DNA from: Burkholderiales bacterium
Lineage (GTDB): Bacteria; Pseudomonadota; Gammaproteobacteria; Burkholderiales; Burkholderiaceae_C
Length of the DNA: 64,000 nucleotides
Direction: 5' to 3'
Assembly: GCA_016000195.1 (NCBI GenBank)
Contig: JAECRO010000003.1
Coordinates: 1 to 64,000, forward strand
The notes under the pieces are model-generated. The model had not been told where the DNA came from, searched no databases, and was given only the letters and a program-made list of their open reading frames with translations. This document shows positions 46,110-56,658 of this stretch, piece by piece. Each line of letters begins with the position of its first letter. Position 1 is the stretch's first letter. The position numbers and the translations under genes are program-made.

Positions 46110-46115
46110 CGAAAA

Positions 46116-46149
46116 AGGCCGCTGCCCACCCAAAGGTTGGCAGCGGCCT
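46116..46149. terminator. bidirectional terminator between guaC and the RNA helicase gene
   Basis: AGGCCGCTGCC-CACCCAAAGGTT-GGCAGCGGCCT, convergent genes. Confidence 0.65.
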
Positions 46150-46197
46150 GGCGGCTTGCTGGCTGATCATTGCTGATCAGCCACGCCGGATCGGTCT

Positions 46198-48129
46198 TTA
46201 GTCGCGGAAAGACTTGGTGAACTTGCCACCCGGCTTTTTGGCCGCATCGCGGGGCACAAACACCTTGCCGGCTGGCCGGGCGAAAGCGGGCTTGCGGTCT
46301 GCAAAATCGCCACGGGGCGCAAAGCCTTCGTTGCCGCCGCCAAAGTTGCGGTCTTCACGCGGTGCAAACGCGGCGTTGCTGTTGTTGCCGAAACCACGGT
46401 CATCCGGGCGGCGGGCATTGCGATCATTGAAACCGGAACGGTCAGCGTAATTGTTGCCTTGAGGCGCTGGAGGACGGCCCTGGAAGGCGCCGGCGTCACG
46501 GTTGCCGCCGAAACCACCACGGTCGTCTCGGTTGCCACCGAAGCTGCCGGCATTGCCACCGCCGAAGCCGCCACCGGCTGGCTTGCGCCCGCCGAAGCCG
46601 CCACGGTCGCCACCACCGCCGCCGAAGCTGCGCGGGCCACCACGGTCATCGCGGCCGCCACCGAAATTGCCGCGTGGGCGCTCGGAGGTCGGTGCAAAAC
46701 GCTGTTGAGGCTCCAGACCGGCAATCACACTGGCCTTGAGGTTTTGCTGCGTGTAGTGCTCGATGTCCTGGATCTTGCGGCGGTCGCGGAATTCGGCAAT
46801 CGTGATCGCCTGGCCTTCGCGGCCGGCACGGCCGGTGCGGCCAATGCGGTGAACGTAATCCTCGGCTTTCATCGGCAGGCCGTAGTTGATGACGTGGGTG
46901 ATGGTCGGAACATCCAGACCACGGGCGGCCACATCGGTGGCCACCAGTATCTGCACGCGGCCATCACGGAACGCCATCAGGCGGCGGTTGCGCAGGCCCT
47001 GGCCCAAGGCGCCATGCAGCGCCACGGCGCTGAAGCCTTCTTGCACCAGGTCATTGGCCAGGCCGTCGCATTCCACCTGCGTGCAGGCAAACACAATCGC
47101 CTGGTTGATGGTGGTGTCGCGCAGCCAGTGGTCCAGCAGCTTGCGCTTGTGGGTCATGTTGTCAGCCCACAGCAGCGACTGGGTGATCGACGCATGTTTT
47201 TCATGCGGCGAGTCGATTTCAACGCGCTGCGGCTGACGCATCACGCGGGTCGCCAGTTGCATGATGCGCGGCGCGAAGGTGGCGCTGAACATCATGGTCT
47301 GCTTGCGCTCGATGGTGAGCTGGTTGACTTCGGTCAGGTCGTCGGCAAAACCGAGGTCCAGCATGCGGTCGGCTTCGTCAACCACCAGGAATTGCACCTG
47401 GTCGAGCTTGATCTGCATGCTGCGCTGCAAATCGAGCAGACGGCCGGGCGTGGCCACGACGAGGTCGGCGTTTTGCAGCTTGGCAATTTGCAGCTGGTAA
47501 GGAATGCCGCCCACGACGTTGGCAACGCGCAGGCCACGGCAATGGCGAACCAGGTCGATGGCATCGGCGCAGACTTGCTGGGCCAGTTCGCGGGTCGGGC
47601 ACAGGATCAGGGCGCCGGGGGTGGCGGCCTTGAAGTTGCGCATGTTGGTCGGGTCTTTGCGCTTGGGCTTTTTCAAGGGCGCTTCGCCACGGGCGACGGC
47701 CTCGGCGCTCAGGCGTTCAAATTCGGCGCGTTCATTGCGTTCGGCTTCTTCCTGCTGCTTGAGCAGGGTGTGCAGCACGGGCAGCAGGAAGGCGGCGGTC
47801 TTGCCGCTGCCGGTCTGGCTGGAAACCAGCAAATCGGTGAATTTTGGCGCTTTCGGGTCGGCGTCCAGGGCTTGCATGGCCTTGGGGATGGTGGCCATCT
47901 GCACCGAGGTTGGCTGGGTGAAACCCATGTCGGCGACGGCTTGCAGCAGTTCCTTGGCAAGGCCCAGCTTCACAAAGCCGTTAGGCTCGGCGACAACGGC
48001 TTCCAGCGAGGTTGCCACGGCAACAGGCTCGTCGGAAGAGAAGTCAGGAATTACGTGGATTTCCAGGTCGGAAATGGTGTCAAGGGTTTCGGGCGCAAAG
48101 TCGCCGCGATTCTCAAAAGAGTCAGTCAT
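46198..48129 (-). CDS. DEAD-box RNA helicase with Gly/Arg-rich tail
   Basis: SSQTGSGKTAAFLLPVLHTLL; VVDEADRMLDLGF; HRIGRTGRAGREGQAIT; GG-rich C-terminus. Confidence 0.95.
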   Translation of the reverse strand: MTDSFENRGDFAPETLDTISDLEIHVIPDFSSDEPVAVATSLEAVVAEPNGFVKLGLAKELLQAVADMGFTQPTSVQMATIPKAMQALDADPKAPKFTDLLVSSQTGSGKTAAFLLPVLHTLLKQQEEAERNERAEFERLSAEAVARGEAPLKKPKRKDPTNMRNFKAATPGALILCPTRELAQQVCADAIDLVRHCRGLRVANVVGGIPYQLQIAKLQNADLVVATPGRLLDLQRSMQIKLDQVQFLVVDEADRMLDLGFADDLTEVNQLTIERKQTMMFSATFAPRIMQLATRVMRQPQRVEIDSPHEKHASITQSLLWADNMTHKRKLLDHWLRDTTINQAIVFACTQVECDGLANDLVQEGFSAVALHGALGQGLRNRRLMAFRDGRVQILVATDVAARGLDVPTITHVINYGLPMKAEDYVHRIGRTGRAGREGQAITIAEFRDRRKIQDIEHYTQQNLKASVIAGLEPQQRFAPTSERPRGNFGGGRDDRGGPRSFGGGGGDRGGFGGRKPAGGGFGGGNAGSFGGNRDDRGGFGGNRDAGAFQGRPPAPQGNNYADRSGFNDRNARRPDDRGFGNNSNAAFAPREDRNFGGGNEGFAPRGDFADRKPAFARPAGKVFVPRDAAKKPGGKFTKSFRD

Positions 48130-48455
48130 GTTTTTTCTCACTAATCCCCTGCCCGCTTCGTTTGTGACGAATGGACAGGAAACTCCACCCCCCGCGATGC
48201 GGAAGGCTTCGTTCATGGTTAATAAAACATCAACCATCAAACGAATATACGGACCAAGAGCGGAACTGCCTTGATGCGGTGACTCTGAAAATAGAGTCCA
48301 AAAGTGTGAGGTAGATGTACAAATGCAGTTAGCACGGTGTGCAACTGCAAGCCCGTGATTATGGCACGGCTTACGGGTTTCTACCAGTTAACCTTTCCAA
48401 ACCAAGGTTATTGGTCTGCACTACCCGGCGCAAGGTCAAGTTTCGATTCATGCCT

Positions 48456-48480
48456 TCACTATCATTTCAATAGCTTCTCA
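48456..48480 (-). repeat. dispersed palindromic element (orn-helicase intergenic)
   Basis: core ACTATCATTTCAATAGC (48458-48474). Confidence 0.55.
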
Positions 48481-48522
48481 TGACCACCCCATGCGCGGAA
48501 AAGTCTAAAAATGCTTTGAAGC

Positions 48523-49086
48523 TCACTTCAAAAAATGTTCCCGGTAATGCTGGAGTTCGTCAATCGACTCATGCACATCGGCCAAGGCCGTATGACTCTG
48601 GCGTTTCTTGAATGCGTTGTACACCTCGGGCCGCCAGCGTTTGGCCAGCTCCTTGAAGGTGCTGACATCGACGTTGCGGTAATGAAAAAACGTTTCCAGC
48701 TTGGGCATGTACTTGACCAGAAAGCGCCGGTCCTGGCCAATGGTGTTGCCGCACATTGGCGTCGTGCCCTTGGGCACATATTTGGCCAGAAAAGCCAGCA
48801 ACTGCGCCTGCGCATCTTCCTCGGTCACGGTGCTGGCCTTGACCTTGTCGATCAGGCCGCTGCGGCCGTGGGTGCCCTTGTTCCATTTGTCCATCTGGCC
48901 CAGCAACTCGTCGGACTGGTGAATGGCCAGCACCGGGCCTTCGATGCGCGGCGTGAGTTGCGGGCCGGTCACGACTACGGCAATTTCAATGATGCGTTCC
49001 TTTTCGGGATCAAGCCCGGTCATTTCGCAGTCCAGCCAGACCAGGTTCTGGTCGGATTTTTTGAGCAAAGGTTCAGTATCCAGCAT
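48523..49086 (-). CDS. orn: oligoribonuclease
   Basis: [27 protein letters not shown]. Confidence 0.96.
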   Translation of the reverse strand: MLDTEPLLKKSDQNLVWLDCEMTGLDPEKERIIEIAVVVTGPQLTPRIEGPVLAIHQSDELLGQMDKWNKGTHGRSGLIDKVKASTVTEEDAQAQLLAFLAKYVPKGTTPMCGNTIGQDRRFLVKYMPKLETFFHYRNVDVSTFKELAKRWRPEVYNAFKKRQSHTALADVHESIDELQHYREHFLK

Positions 49087-49121
49087 CTTGCGATTCTCGC
49101 CGATAGCCTAAACTTCCCGCC

Positions 49122-50411
49122 ATGACCGACACCTCTCTCGTATTTACCCTGCTGTTTTCCGCCATGCTGGTGCTGGGACTGCTGACGAAGTTCTACCTGG
49201 CCACGCGGCAAATCCGCCATGTGGCGCAGCACCGTGGCCAGGTGCCCGCCGCGTTTGCATCGACCATCACGCTGGCATCGCACCAGAAAGCGGCCGACTA
49301 CACCCTCGCAAAGGCGCGTTTCGGCATGCTGGAAATGGCCTTCGCCGCCACCGTGCTGCTGGCCTGGACGCTGCTGGGCGGCATCGATACGCTGAACCGG
49401 ACCATCGCTCATTCCGGCCTGGCGGCTTATGGCGCGCTGGTGCCGCAACTGGCGCTGCTGGCGGCGTTTGGCTTGGTCAGCGGCCTGCTCGACCTGCCTT
49501 TCGCCCTGTACAAAACCTTCCGGCTTGAGGAGCGTTTCGGCTTCAACAAGATGACGTTCAAGCTCTGGCTGGCTGACCTTGTCAAGTCCACGCTGGTCGG
49601 AGCCGTTGTCGGCCTGCCGGTCATGGCGCTGGTTTTGTGGCTGATGGGCAGTGCCGGCGAGGGGTGGTGGCTGTGGACCTGGGCGGTCTGGATGGGGTTT
49701 AACCTGCTGGTGCTGGTGCTTTTTCCGACAGTGATTGCGCCGCTGTTCAACAAATTCAAGCCGCTGGACGACGAGGCGCTGAAGGCGCGCGTCACGGCCC
49801 TGATGCAGCGCTGCGGCTTTGCCGCCAAGGGCCTGTTCGTGATGGATGGCAGCAAGCGCTCGGCCCATGCCAACGCTTATTTCACCGGCTTTGGCGCTGC
49901 CAAGCGGGTGGTGTTTTACGACACCCTGCTCAAGCAGCTCAACCCCGCCGAAGTCGATGCCGTGCTGGCGCATGAGCTGGGCCATTTCAAGCACAAGCAC
50001 ATCATCAAGCGCATTGCGGTGATGTTTGCCATGAGCCTGGTCGGTTTTGCGCTGCTGGGCTGGCTGTCAACGCAGGTCTGGTTTTACACCGGCCTGGGTG
50101 TGCGGCCCAACCTGACGGGTGCCAACGATGCGCTGGCGCTGCTGCTGTTTTTGATGGTGGTGCCGCTGTTCAGCTTCTTTGTATCGCCGGTGCTGGCGCA
50201 GTTTTCGCGCCAGCATGAGTTCGAGGCCGACGCCTACGCTATCTCGCAAACCGATGGCCGGGATTTGCAGAGCGCCTTGCTCAAGCTTTACAAGGACAAT
50301 GCCAGCACCCTCACGCCCGACCCGGTGTACGTGAAGTTCTACTATTCGCATCCACCCGCTTCCGAGCGGCTGGGACGCATGAACCCTTCCCCTGGAAGCG
50401 CAGCCGCATGA
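49122..50411 (+). CDS. M48 family metallopeptidase (Ste24-like)
   Basis: VDAVLAHELGHFKHKHIIKRI HExxH; multi-TM. Confidence 0.93.
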   Translation: MTDTSLVFTLLFSAMLVLGLLTKFYLATRQIRHVAQHRGQVPAAFASTITLASHQKAADYTLAKARFGMLEMAFAATVLLAWTLLGGIDTLNRTIAHSGLAAYGALVPQLALLAAFGLVSGLLDLPFALYKTFRLEERFGFNKMTFKLWLADLVKSTLVGAVVGLPVMALVLWLMGSAGEGWWLWTWAVWMGFNLLVLVLFPTVIAPLFNKFKPLDDEALKARVTALMQRCGFAAKGLFVMDGSKRSAHANAYFTGFGAAKRVVFYDTLLKQLNPAEVDAVLAHELGHFKHKHIIKRIAVMFAMSLVGFALLGWLSTQVWFYTGLGVRPNLTGANDALALLLFLMVVPLFSFFVSPVLAQFSRQHEFEADAYAISQTDGRDLQSALLKLYKDNASTLTPDPVYVKFYYSHPPASERLGRMNPSPGSAAA

Positions 50412-50728
50412 GCCACCCGATTCATCAAGACCGACGTGCCCTGAGCGCTACCGAAGTCGTTACCCAGTTGAGCAAACTCAACGGCGAGCAGGCGCTGGGC
50501 TGGCGGCTGATCGATGGGGCGCTGGAGAAAACCTTCAGGTTCAAAAACTTCTACGAAACCATCGGTTTTGTAAATGCAGTGGCCTTCATTGCCAATGCAG
50601 AAGACCATCATCCCGACCTGGAGGCAAGTTACGGCCAGTGCAAGGTGCGCTTCAGCACGCACGATGTCAACGGCATTTCCGTCAGTGATTTTTTCTGCGC
50701 GTCGAAGGTTGACGCCTTGCTGGTTTGA
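50408..50728 (+). CDS. phhB: 4a-hydroxytetrahydrobiopterin dehydratase
   Basis: KTFRFKNFYETIGFVNAVAFIANAEDHHPDLEASYGQCKVRFSTHDVNGIS. Confidence 0.92.
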   Translation: MSHPIHQDRRALSATEVVTQLSKLNGEQALGWRLIDGALEKTFRFKNFYETIGFVNAVAFIANAEDHHPDLEASYGQCKVRFSTHDVNGISVSDFFCASKVDALLV

Positions 50729-51696
50729 GCAAGCCGTCACGTCCGGCGCGTGCCGGAGCCGCGCCGCTGGCAGGCACGCAATCAGGTCTGGTGGTGGCCG
50801 GCTTCGGCCGCCATGTGCTGGTCGAAACCGAATCCGGCCAGCGCGTGATCTGCCACCCGCGCGGCAAGAAAAGCAAGGTCGTCGTCGGCGACCGCATCCG
50901 CTGGCTGCCGTCGCAGGACGAAGGCACGATCGAGAAAATCGAGGAGCGCAGCAACCTGTTTTACCGGCAGGACGAGATGCGCACCAAGTCGTTTGCCGCC
51001 AACCTGGACCAAATCCTGATCCTGATTGCCGCAGAGCCCGAATTCTCGGAAAGCCAGCTGACGCGCGCCCTGATCGCGGCGGAAGCCGAGCGCATCAAGC
51101 CCATCATTGCGCTGAACAAAAGCGATCTGGTCGAGCCGTTCGGCCGCGCCTGGTTAAAACTGGCGCCCTACCGGGCCATGGGCTACCAGGTACTGCCGCT
51201 GGCGATCAAGCCCAAGGCCGCAACGGCGCCGGCGGACGATGCGCAGACCGCAGAGCTGATGGAGCTGATGCGCGGCAAGAAAACGCTGGTACTGGGCCCG
51301 TCAGGCGCCGGGAAAAGCAGCCTGACCAACCTGCTGGTGCCTGATGCGCGGGTGCTGACGGCGGAGATTTCGCAGGCGCTGAATTCGGGCAAGCACACCA
51401 CCACCAGCACCACGCTGTACTGGGTCGATGAGGCCAGGACCACCGCGCTGATCGACTCGCCGGGTTTTCAGGAGTTCGGCCTGCACCACATCGACCCAAT
51501 GCAGCTGGCCAATTACATGCCCGACTTCAAGGCCCATGCGCAGGACTGCAAGTTCTACAACTGCACGCACCTGCATGAACCGGGCTGCGGCGTTATTTCA
51601 GAGGTCAAATTGGCCTCTGGCGCAAGCAGCATCAGCGCTAACCGCTATCGTTTATATAGCGAATTGTTTGCCGAGCTGTCGCAGTCGCGGTACTGA
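50725..51696 (+). CDS. rsgA: ribosome small subunit-dependent GTPase A
   Basis: TTG start overlapping phhB stop; VLGPSGAGKSSLTNLLVPDA; NCTHLHEPGCGVISEV; repeat copy in C-terminal coding part. Confidence 0.94.
   Translation: MSKPSRPARAGAAPLAGTQSGLVVAGFGRHVLVETESGQRVICHPRGKKSKVVVGDRIRWLPSQDEGTIEKIEERSNLFYRQDEMRTKSFAANLDQILILIAAEPEFSESQLTRALIAAEAERIKPIIALNKSDLVEPFGRAWLKLAPYRAMGYQVLPLAIKPKAATAPADDAQTAELMELMRGKKTLVLGPSGAGKSSLTNLLVPDARVLTAEISQALNSGKHTTTSTTLYWVDEARTTALIDSPGFQEFGLHHIDPMQLANYMPDFKAHAQDCKFYNCTHLHEPGCGVISEVKLASGASSISANRYRLYSELFAELSQSRY
51603..51663 (+). repeat. dispersed palindromic element, full-length (inside rsgA)
   Basis: GGTCAAATTGGCCTCTGGCGCAAGCAGCATCAGCGCTAACC + core GCTATCGTTTATATAGC (51644-51660). 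Confidence 0.85.
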
Positions 51697-51723
51697 AAAT
51701 ACGCCAGCGGCTGACCGGGCTTT

Positions 51724-52743
51724 TCAGCCCAGCAGCCGCGCCAGCGTGAGCAGCGCCAGCAGCACCATCCACAGCACCACCGAACGCCAGACCAGGCCCA
51801 CGACGCTGCGCAGGTGCGCCACTTCGGGCTCGCGGCCGGGCATTGAAGGGGTTGCGGTCATATCCTCTGCGTCCAGCCCGCCGGCTTCGAACTCCTGGGA
51901 AACAGGGCGCGTCAATACCGCCTTGAGCGCTTCCCCGCCCAGCCGGACATTGACCGCGCCGGAGGTGGCGGCAAGGATCAGCCCGTCGTTGCGGCTGGCG
52001 GTGGCGACTGCGGCGCCGGCCGGGAAGCGCTGGCTGTAGTTTCGCCAGGCATCGATGGCATCTTCAAAACTGCCCACCACCGCAAACCCGAGCGAAGTGA
52101 CGCGGCAAGGCACGAAATCGATGATGCCCCAGGCGCTGTTGGCGACTTGCTGCAGGGCCGGGCTGGCACCCTCCCCTGGCGTGCGGTTTTTGTAGGACCA
52201 GTAGCGCGCCACGAATTCGCTCATGCGGTACAGCACCGCCCCGGCCGGCCCCAGCCCCAGTGCGGCGAGCACCGAAAACCAGCCCAGCACGCCAAACACA
52301 TGGCGATGGGCAGCCAGCACCGAATACTCGATGACGTGGCGAACGATTTCGCTGCGCGGCAGTTCACTGGCATCGACCTGGCGCCAGTCGGCCAGCAGCT
52401 CGCGGGCCGTGTCTTCGTCGCCGTCGTCCAGCGCATCGCGAATGTCGGTGAAGTAGTGGCTGAACTGCCGAAAACCCAGCGTGACATACAAGACCGCCAC
52501 GCTCCAGGCAAACGCCAGCAGCACATTGATCTGCCACAGCAGCCAATGCACCAGCACCGTGAGCAAGGTTGGAATCACGACGGCGAATAGCCAGGTGATC
52601 CATCCGTGATGGGGCTTGCCGGCATCCAGGCTGCGATGGGCCCAGCGTGCCCAGCCCAAAAAACCGGAATGAACCCAGTTGCCACGGGCCAGAGGACGGG
52701 CCTGCTCCAGGATGAGTGCAAACAAAACGGCAAAAAAGCTCAT
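51724..52743 (-). CDS. CobD/CbiB-family membrane protein
   Basis: MSFFAVLFALILEQARPLARGNWVH; YWSYKNRTPGEG; NSAWGIIDFVPCRVTSLGFAVVGSFEDAI. Confidence 0.82.
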   Translation of the reverse strand: MSFFAVLFALILEQARPLARGNWVHSGFLGWARWAHRSLDAGKPHHGWITWLFAVVIPTLLTVLVHWLLWQINVLLAFAWSVAVLYVTLGFRQFSHYFTDIRDALDDGDEDTARELLADWRQVDASELPRSEIVRHVIEYSVLAAHRHVFGVLGWFSVLAALGLGPAGAVLYRMSEFVARYWSYKNRTPGEGASPALQQVANSAWGIIDFVPCRVTSLGFAVVGSFEDAIDAWRNYSQRFPAGAAVATASRNDGLILAATSGAVNVRLGGEALKAVLTRPVSQEFEAGGLDAEDMTATPSMPGREPEVAHLRSVVGLVWRSVVLWMVLLALLTLARLLG

Positions 52744-52823
52744 GCCAAATCATAACGGCCTCCCGGACCCGACCGGCAAGCTTTGTAGCCTGAGACGCGC
52801 TGGTCAGGCCGCCGCTCAGGCGC

Positions 52824-53543
52824 TCAGGCGCTGAGAAAGCGGTAGAAGTTTCGCAGCATGCCGGCGGTCGCGCCCCAGATGTAGCGCTCCCTGGATTCGC
52901 TGCCCGCAGCAGCCTCCACGGGTTCGGTGTAAGGCATGGAAAGCCACTGGCGAACAACCCCGTCGAACTCGGTTTCGTGGCGCCGATGATGCGCAGGATT
53001 CATCAGAAAACCGAGCGGCACTTCAAACACATCAGCCACTTCACCCGGATTGGGTTGCAGCTGAAAGCCCGGTTTGACCAGCGCCACCACGGGCGTGATG
53101 ATGAAGGCCGAGCCGGTGACATAGGTGGGCAAGGTGCCCAGCACCTCTACATGGTCGCGCGGCAAGGCGATCTCTTCCTGCGCTTCGCGCAGGGCGGTAT
53201 CGACGGCATCGCGGTCGGCCTCGTCGGTGCGGCCGCCCGGAAAAGCGATCTGGCCGGAATGATTGGACAAATTCGTGGAACGTTCGGTCAGCAGCAGCAT
53301 GAGTTCGTCGCGCATCACCAAAGGCAGCAACACTGCGGCAAGCGCGGGGGGACGGTCGGAGAATTTCTTTTCGACGCTGTGCTCCGGTGTCCACATGGGT
53401 GGATGCCGAAAACGATCACGCAGGGCTTGCGGCGTAAGCCGATCCAGCCCGACGCCGGCCAGATGACCGTCAATTCCCATGATCGGGATGGAGCGGGGAT
53501 CAAACAGAGGCAAGGACAAGGGCGTGGGCTTGGCGGGGTTCAT
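52824..53543 (-). CDS. NUDIX hydrolase (CoA pyrophosphatase-like)
   Basis: GQIAFPGGRTDEADRDAVDTALREAQEEIALP NUDIX box. Confidence 0.92.
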   Translation of the reverse strand: MNPAKPTPLSLPLFDPRSIPIMGIDGHLAGVGLDRLTPQALRDRFRHPPMWTPEHSVEKKFSDRPPALAAVLLPLVMRDELMLLLTERSTNLSNHSGQIAFPGGRTDEADRDAVDTALREAQEEIALPRDHVEVLGTLPTYVTGSAFIITPVVALVKPGFQLQPNPGEVADVFEVPLGFLMNPAHHRRHETEFDGVVRQWLSMPYTEPVEAAAGSESRERYIWGATAGMLRNFYRFLSA

Positions 53544-53565
53544 GGGCAAACAGCATAGCAAGCAT

Positions 53566-53596
53566 AAAAAAAAGCCGCTCGTTGGAGCGGCTTTTC
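53566..53596 (-). terminator. intrinsic terminator of the rpsP-rplS operon
   Basis: AAAAGCCGCTC-GTTG-GAGCGGCTTTT directly downstream of rplS on minus strand with T-run. Confidence 0.88.
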
Positions 53597-53612
53597 AAGG
53601 CAACAGGTGCTT

Positions 53613-54005
53613 TTACGCAGCCTGTACGGGCTGCACGGCCTTGACAGCCTTGACGCCCAGTTTTTCCTTGATACGTGCAGACTTGCCGCTGCGGCTACGC
53701 AGGTAGTACAGCTTGGCACGACGCACGTCACCCTTGCGCTTGACTTCAATCTTGGCGATCAGCGGGCTGTACACCTGGAAAGTGCGCTCGACGCCTTCGC
53801 CGTTGGAGATTTTGCGAACGATGAAGCTGGAGTTGAGGCCGCGATTGCGCTTGGCAATCACAACACCTTCAAAAGCCTGCAAGCGCTTGCGCGTGCCTTC
53901 AACCACATTCACGCTCACGATGACGGTGTCGCCAGGAGCATAAACAGGAATGGTTTTGTTCAAGCGGGCAATTTCTTCCTGCTCAAGAGTCTGGATCAGA
54001 TTCAT
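53613..54005 (-). CDS. rplS: 50S ribosomal protein L19
   Basis: [51 protein letters not shown]. Confidence 0.98.
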
Positions 54006-54138
54006 GATATTTCCATCTAACTAATTTCGTTCATACACGCGCTACGCTAAAGACCGCAAATCCATGGATTCATTCAAAAGAATGGTCAAGTGGTTGCAGT
54101 GGCCGCCAGAGGATCGAAAAGCCTTTGATTATAGCAAT

Positions 54139-54921
54139 TCAGGAATCGAGGTCAGGATTTTTGGGCAAATCAGCCAGGAAGGCCTCGTCGCTTTTGCTCA
54201 AATTCCCCGCCCTGCGGGCTACCCGAACCAGTTCCGGGCGCTGGCGCTGGGTCAGGGCCAGCCGCTGTTCACGCCGCCAGCGCTCAATATGCGCATGGTT
54301 GCCGGACATCAGGATGGCAGGCACCGACTGGCCGCGCCAGGTTTCGGGACGCGTGTAATGCGGGCAGTCCAGCAAGCCGTCAAGCGCCGGATTGAAACTG
54401 TCCATCTGGTGGCTGCCCTCGTCGTTCAGCACCCCGGGCTGCAGACGCGCCACAGCGTCCAGCAAGGCCATGGCGGCTATTTCGCCGCCGGACAGCACGA
54501 AGTCGCCCAGGCTGATCTGGTGATCGACATGGGCGTCAATGAAGCGCTGGTCCAAACCTTCGTAGCGACCACAAATCAGCACGGCGCCACTCCCGCCGGC
54601 GGACCAGCGCTCGACGCCGGCATGGCTCAGCACTTCGCCTACCGGGGAAAAAAGAACCGTGGGCGCATCAGGCGCGCCGCAGGCCATGCGGTCGGCGCGC
54701 AGGCTTTCAAGGCACAGAGTGAGCGGCTCGGCCAGCATCACCATGCCAGGGCCGCCGCCAAAAGGACGGTCATCGACACGGCGGTAGTTGCCATCGGCAA
54801 AATCGCGCGGATTCCAGAGCCTGACCTCGACCAGGCCGGATTCATAGGCACGACGCGTCACGCCACTGCTCAGGAACGGTGCAAAGATTTCGGGAAAAAG
54901 CGTGATGACATCAAAGCGCAT
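54139..54921 (-). CDS. trmD: tRNA (guanine37-N1)-methyltransferase
   Basis: [55 protein letters not shown]. Confidence 0.97.
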   Translation of the reverse strand: MRFDVITLFPEIFAPFLSSGVTRRAYESGLVEVRLWNPRDFADGNYRRVDDRPFGGGPGMVMLAEPLTLCLESLRADRMACGAPDAPTVLFSPVGEVLSHAGVERWSAGGSGAVLICGRYEGLDQRFIDAHVDHQISLGDFVLSGGEIAAMALLDAVARLQPGVLNDEGSHQMDSFNPALDGLLDCPHYTRPETWRGQSVPAILMSGNHAHIERWRREQRLALTQRQRPELVRVARRAGNLSKSDEAFLADLPKNPDLDS

Positions 54922-54994
54922 GAAAAAACTACTTTGAGTACCAGACAGAAAACTCGATACGCCAAGGCATGATGCCCTGATGCCGCATCAAGCC

Positions 54995-55603
54995 TCAATA
55001 GTCGGGTTGCCAGTCAACGGTGATGCATTTGCCGGCAATGTCAACTTTATCGACATAAGCTGCGACAAAAGGAATCATGCGTTCGGCAGTGATGGCAGCG
55101 CCGTCTTCCTGGGTGCTGGCGTACTCAACACACAGCACCGAATGAGGGCCGGTCGCCATCAGGTCGCGTACGCAGCCCAGGGTGAGGCCTTCACGGTTGA
55201 CCACGTTCAGGCCGATCAGATCGACCCAATAATATTCATCGGCGGAGGCAGCCGGAAAGCTGCTTCGCGAGAGAAAAATCCGGGCGCCGCGCAAGGCTTC
55301 AGCCGCATCGCGGTCGTCAAGACCGGAAAATTTGGCAACCACCGCGCCGGAATGGATTTTGGCCTCGTCCACTTTCAGCGAGACCGTCCCGGAAAAAAGG
55401 CTGAAACCCGGCCGGAACTTGGCGTCAGGCGCCTGCAAGTACCAGGTTTTAGCTGAAAAAATTGCTTCTGGATCCGTGCTGTGCGGCAGGATTTTGACCC
55501 AGCCCTTGACACCCCACGCATCCAGAATGCGCCCAACCTCAAGCGCGTCTTCAGGCAGGCTTGAAGAAATCAAGCCCGGGGACGGTTGCAGGCCAGGCAG
55601 CAT
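54995..55603 (-). CDS. rimM: 16S rRNA processing protein RimM
   Basis: VGRILDAWGVKGWVKILPHSTDPE; EYYWVDLIGLNVVNREG. Confidence 0.95.
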   Translation of the reverse strand: MLPGLQPSPGLISSSLPEDALEVGRILDAWGVKGWVKILPHSTDPEAIFSAKTWYLQAPDAKFRPGFSLFSGTVSLKVDEAKIHSGAVVAKFSGLDDRDAAEALRGARIFLSRSSFPAASADEYYWVDLIGLNVVNREGLTLGCVRDLMATGPHSVLCVEYASTQEDGAAITAERMIPFVAAYVDKVDIAGKCITVDWQPDY

Positions 55604-55618
55604 CGAAAACCCTGAAAA

Positions 55619-55909
55619 TCAGGCAGTTGCGACTTCAGCAGCAGCAGCAGCAGCAGGCGCAACCACCGAGGCGCCGCCCTGTTTGATCAGGCGCAGAACG
55701 GTTGGGGATGCCTGGGCACCGACACCGATCCAGTAGGTCAAACGGTCCTGCACAATGCGCAGGCCTTCTTCGCCGCCTTTGGCAATCGGGTTGTAAAAAC
55801 CGATGCGCTCGATGAAGCGACCATCGCGGCGAACGCGTTTGTCAGCCACAACGATATTGAAAAATGGACGGTGTTTGGAACCGCCGCGTGAAAGCCGGAT
55901 GACGACCAT
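55619..55909 (-). CDS. rpsP: 30S ribosomal protein S16
   Basis: [41 protein letters not shown]; Ala-rich tail. Confidence 0.97.
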   Translation of the reverse strand: MVVIRLSRGGSKHRPFFNIVVADKRVRRDGRFIERIGFYNPIAKGGEEGLRIVQDRLTYWIGVGAQASPTVLRLIKQGGASVVAPAAAAAAEVATA

Positions 55910-56113
55910 GATTTATCCTTGGGTGGCGGGGTAAAAGTACCCCAAATATTCCTGCAGCGCTTGAGACACACGACATGGCCACCCGGCCAGCGAAATGCTG
56001 CAAAGCCTGCGATTATATCCCGCGGGTCAGCACTGCGCCGTTTTGAGTGGAAAATCGCCGCAGTTATTAAATCCTCCAGGACAAGCCCGAAAATTTTCAA
56101 GCGTTTATCCAGC

Positions 56114-56638
56114 ATGACCCTCATACGCCCCAGTCGCGACGAAGACATTCCCGCCATCACGGCCATTTACGCCCACCATGTGCTTCACGGCACGGGCACC
56201 TTTGAAACTGAGCCGCCCGCAAACCAGGACATGGCCACAAGACGCGCCGATGTGCTGTCCAAGGGACTGCCGTATCTGGTGGCCGAGCAGGATGGAAAGA
56301 TTCTGGGCTTTGCCTGCGGCAACTGGTTCAAGCCCCGTCCGGCTTACCGGTATTCGGTGGAGGACTCGATTTACCTTGCGCCCGGCCTGCAGCGCAAGGG
56401 ACTGGGCCGCGCCCTGCTGGCTGAACTGCTGGCGCGCTGCGAGGCAGCGGGCATTCGCAAGGTCATGGCCATCGTGGGCGACTCGGCCAATGCGGGGTCT
56501 GTGGGGGTTCACCTGGCACTGGGGTTCACGCAAGTCGGCGTCGTCGAGGCCTGCGGCTGGAAATTCGGTGCATGGCGCGACATCGTCATCATGCAAAAGA
56601 CTCTCGGGTCCGGCAGCACGGAGCCGCCGCTGGAATAG
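56114..56638 (+). CDS. GNAT N-acetyltransferase (phosphinothricin acetyltransferase-like)
   Basis: MTLIRPSRDEDIPAITAIYAHHVLHGTGTFETEPP; YLAPGLQRKGLGRALLAELLARCEAAG. Confidence 0.92.
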   Translation: MTLIRPSRDEDIPAITAIYAHHVLHGTGTFETEPPANQDMATRRADVLSKGLPYLVAEQDGKILGFACGNWFKPRPAYRYSVEDSIYLAPGLQRKGLGRALLAELLARCEAAGIRKVMAIVGDSANAGSVGVHLALGFTQVGVVEACGWKFGAWRDIVIMQKTLGSGSTEPPLE

Positions 56639-56658
56639 CCCGCCCCATAATCCACCGC

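Noticed and set aside
55628-55660. CAG/GCA trinucleotide run in the rpsP 3' end giving a poly-Ala tail
   Set aside because: Short, common Ala-rich S16 tail in GC-rich genomes; not strong enough as a finding.
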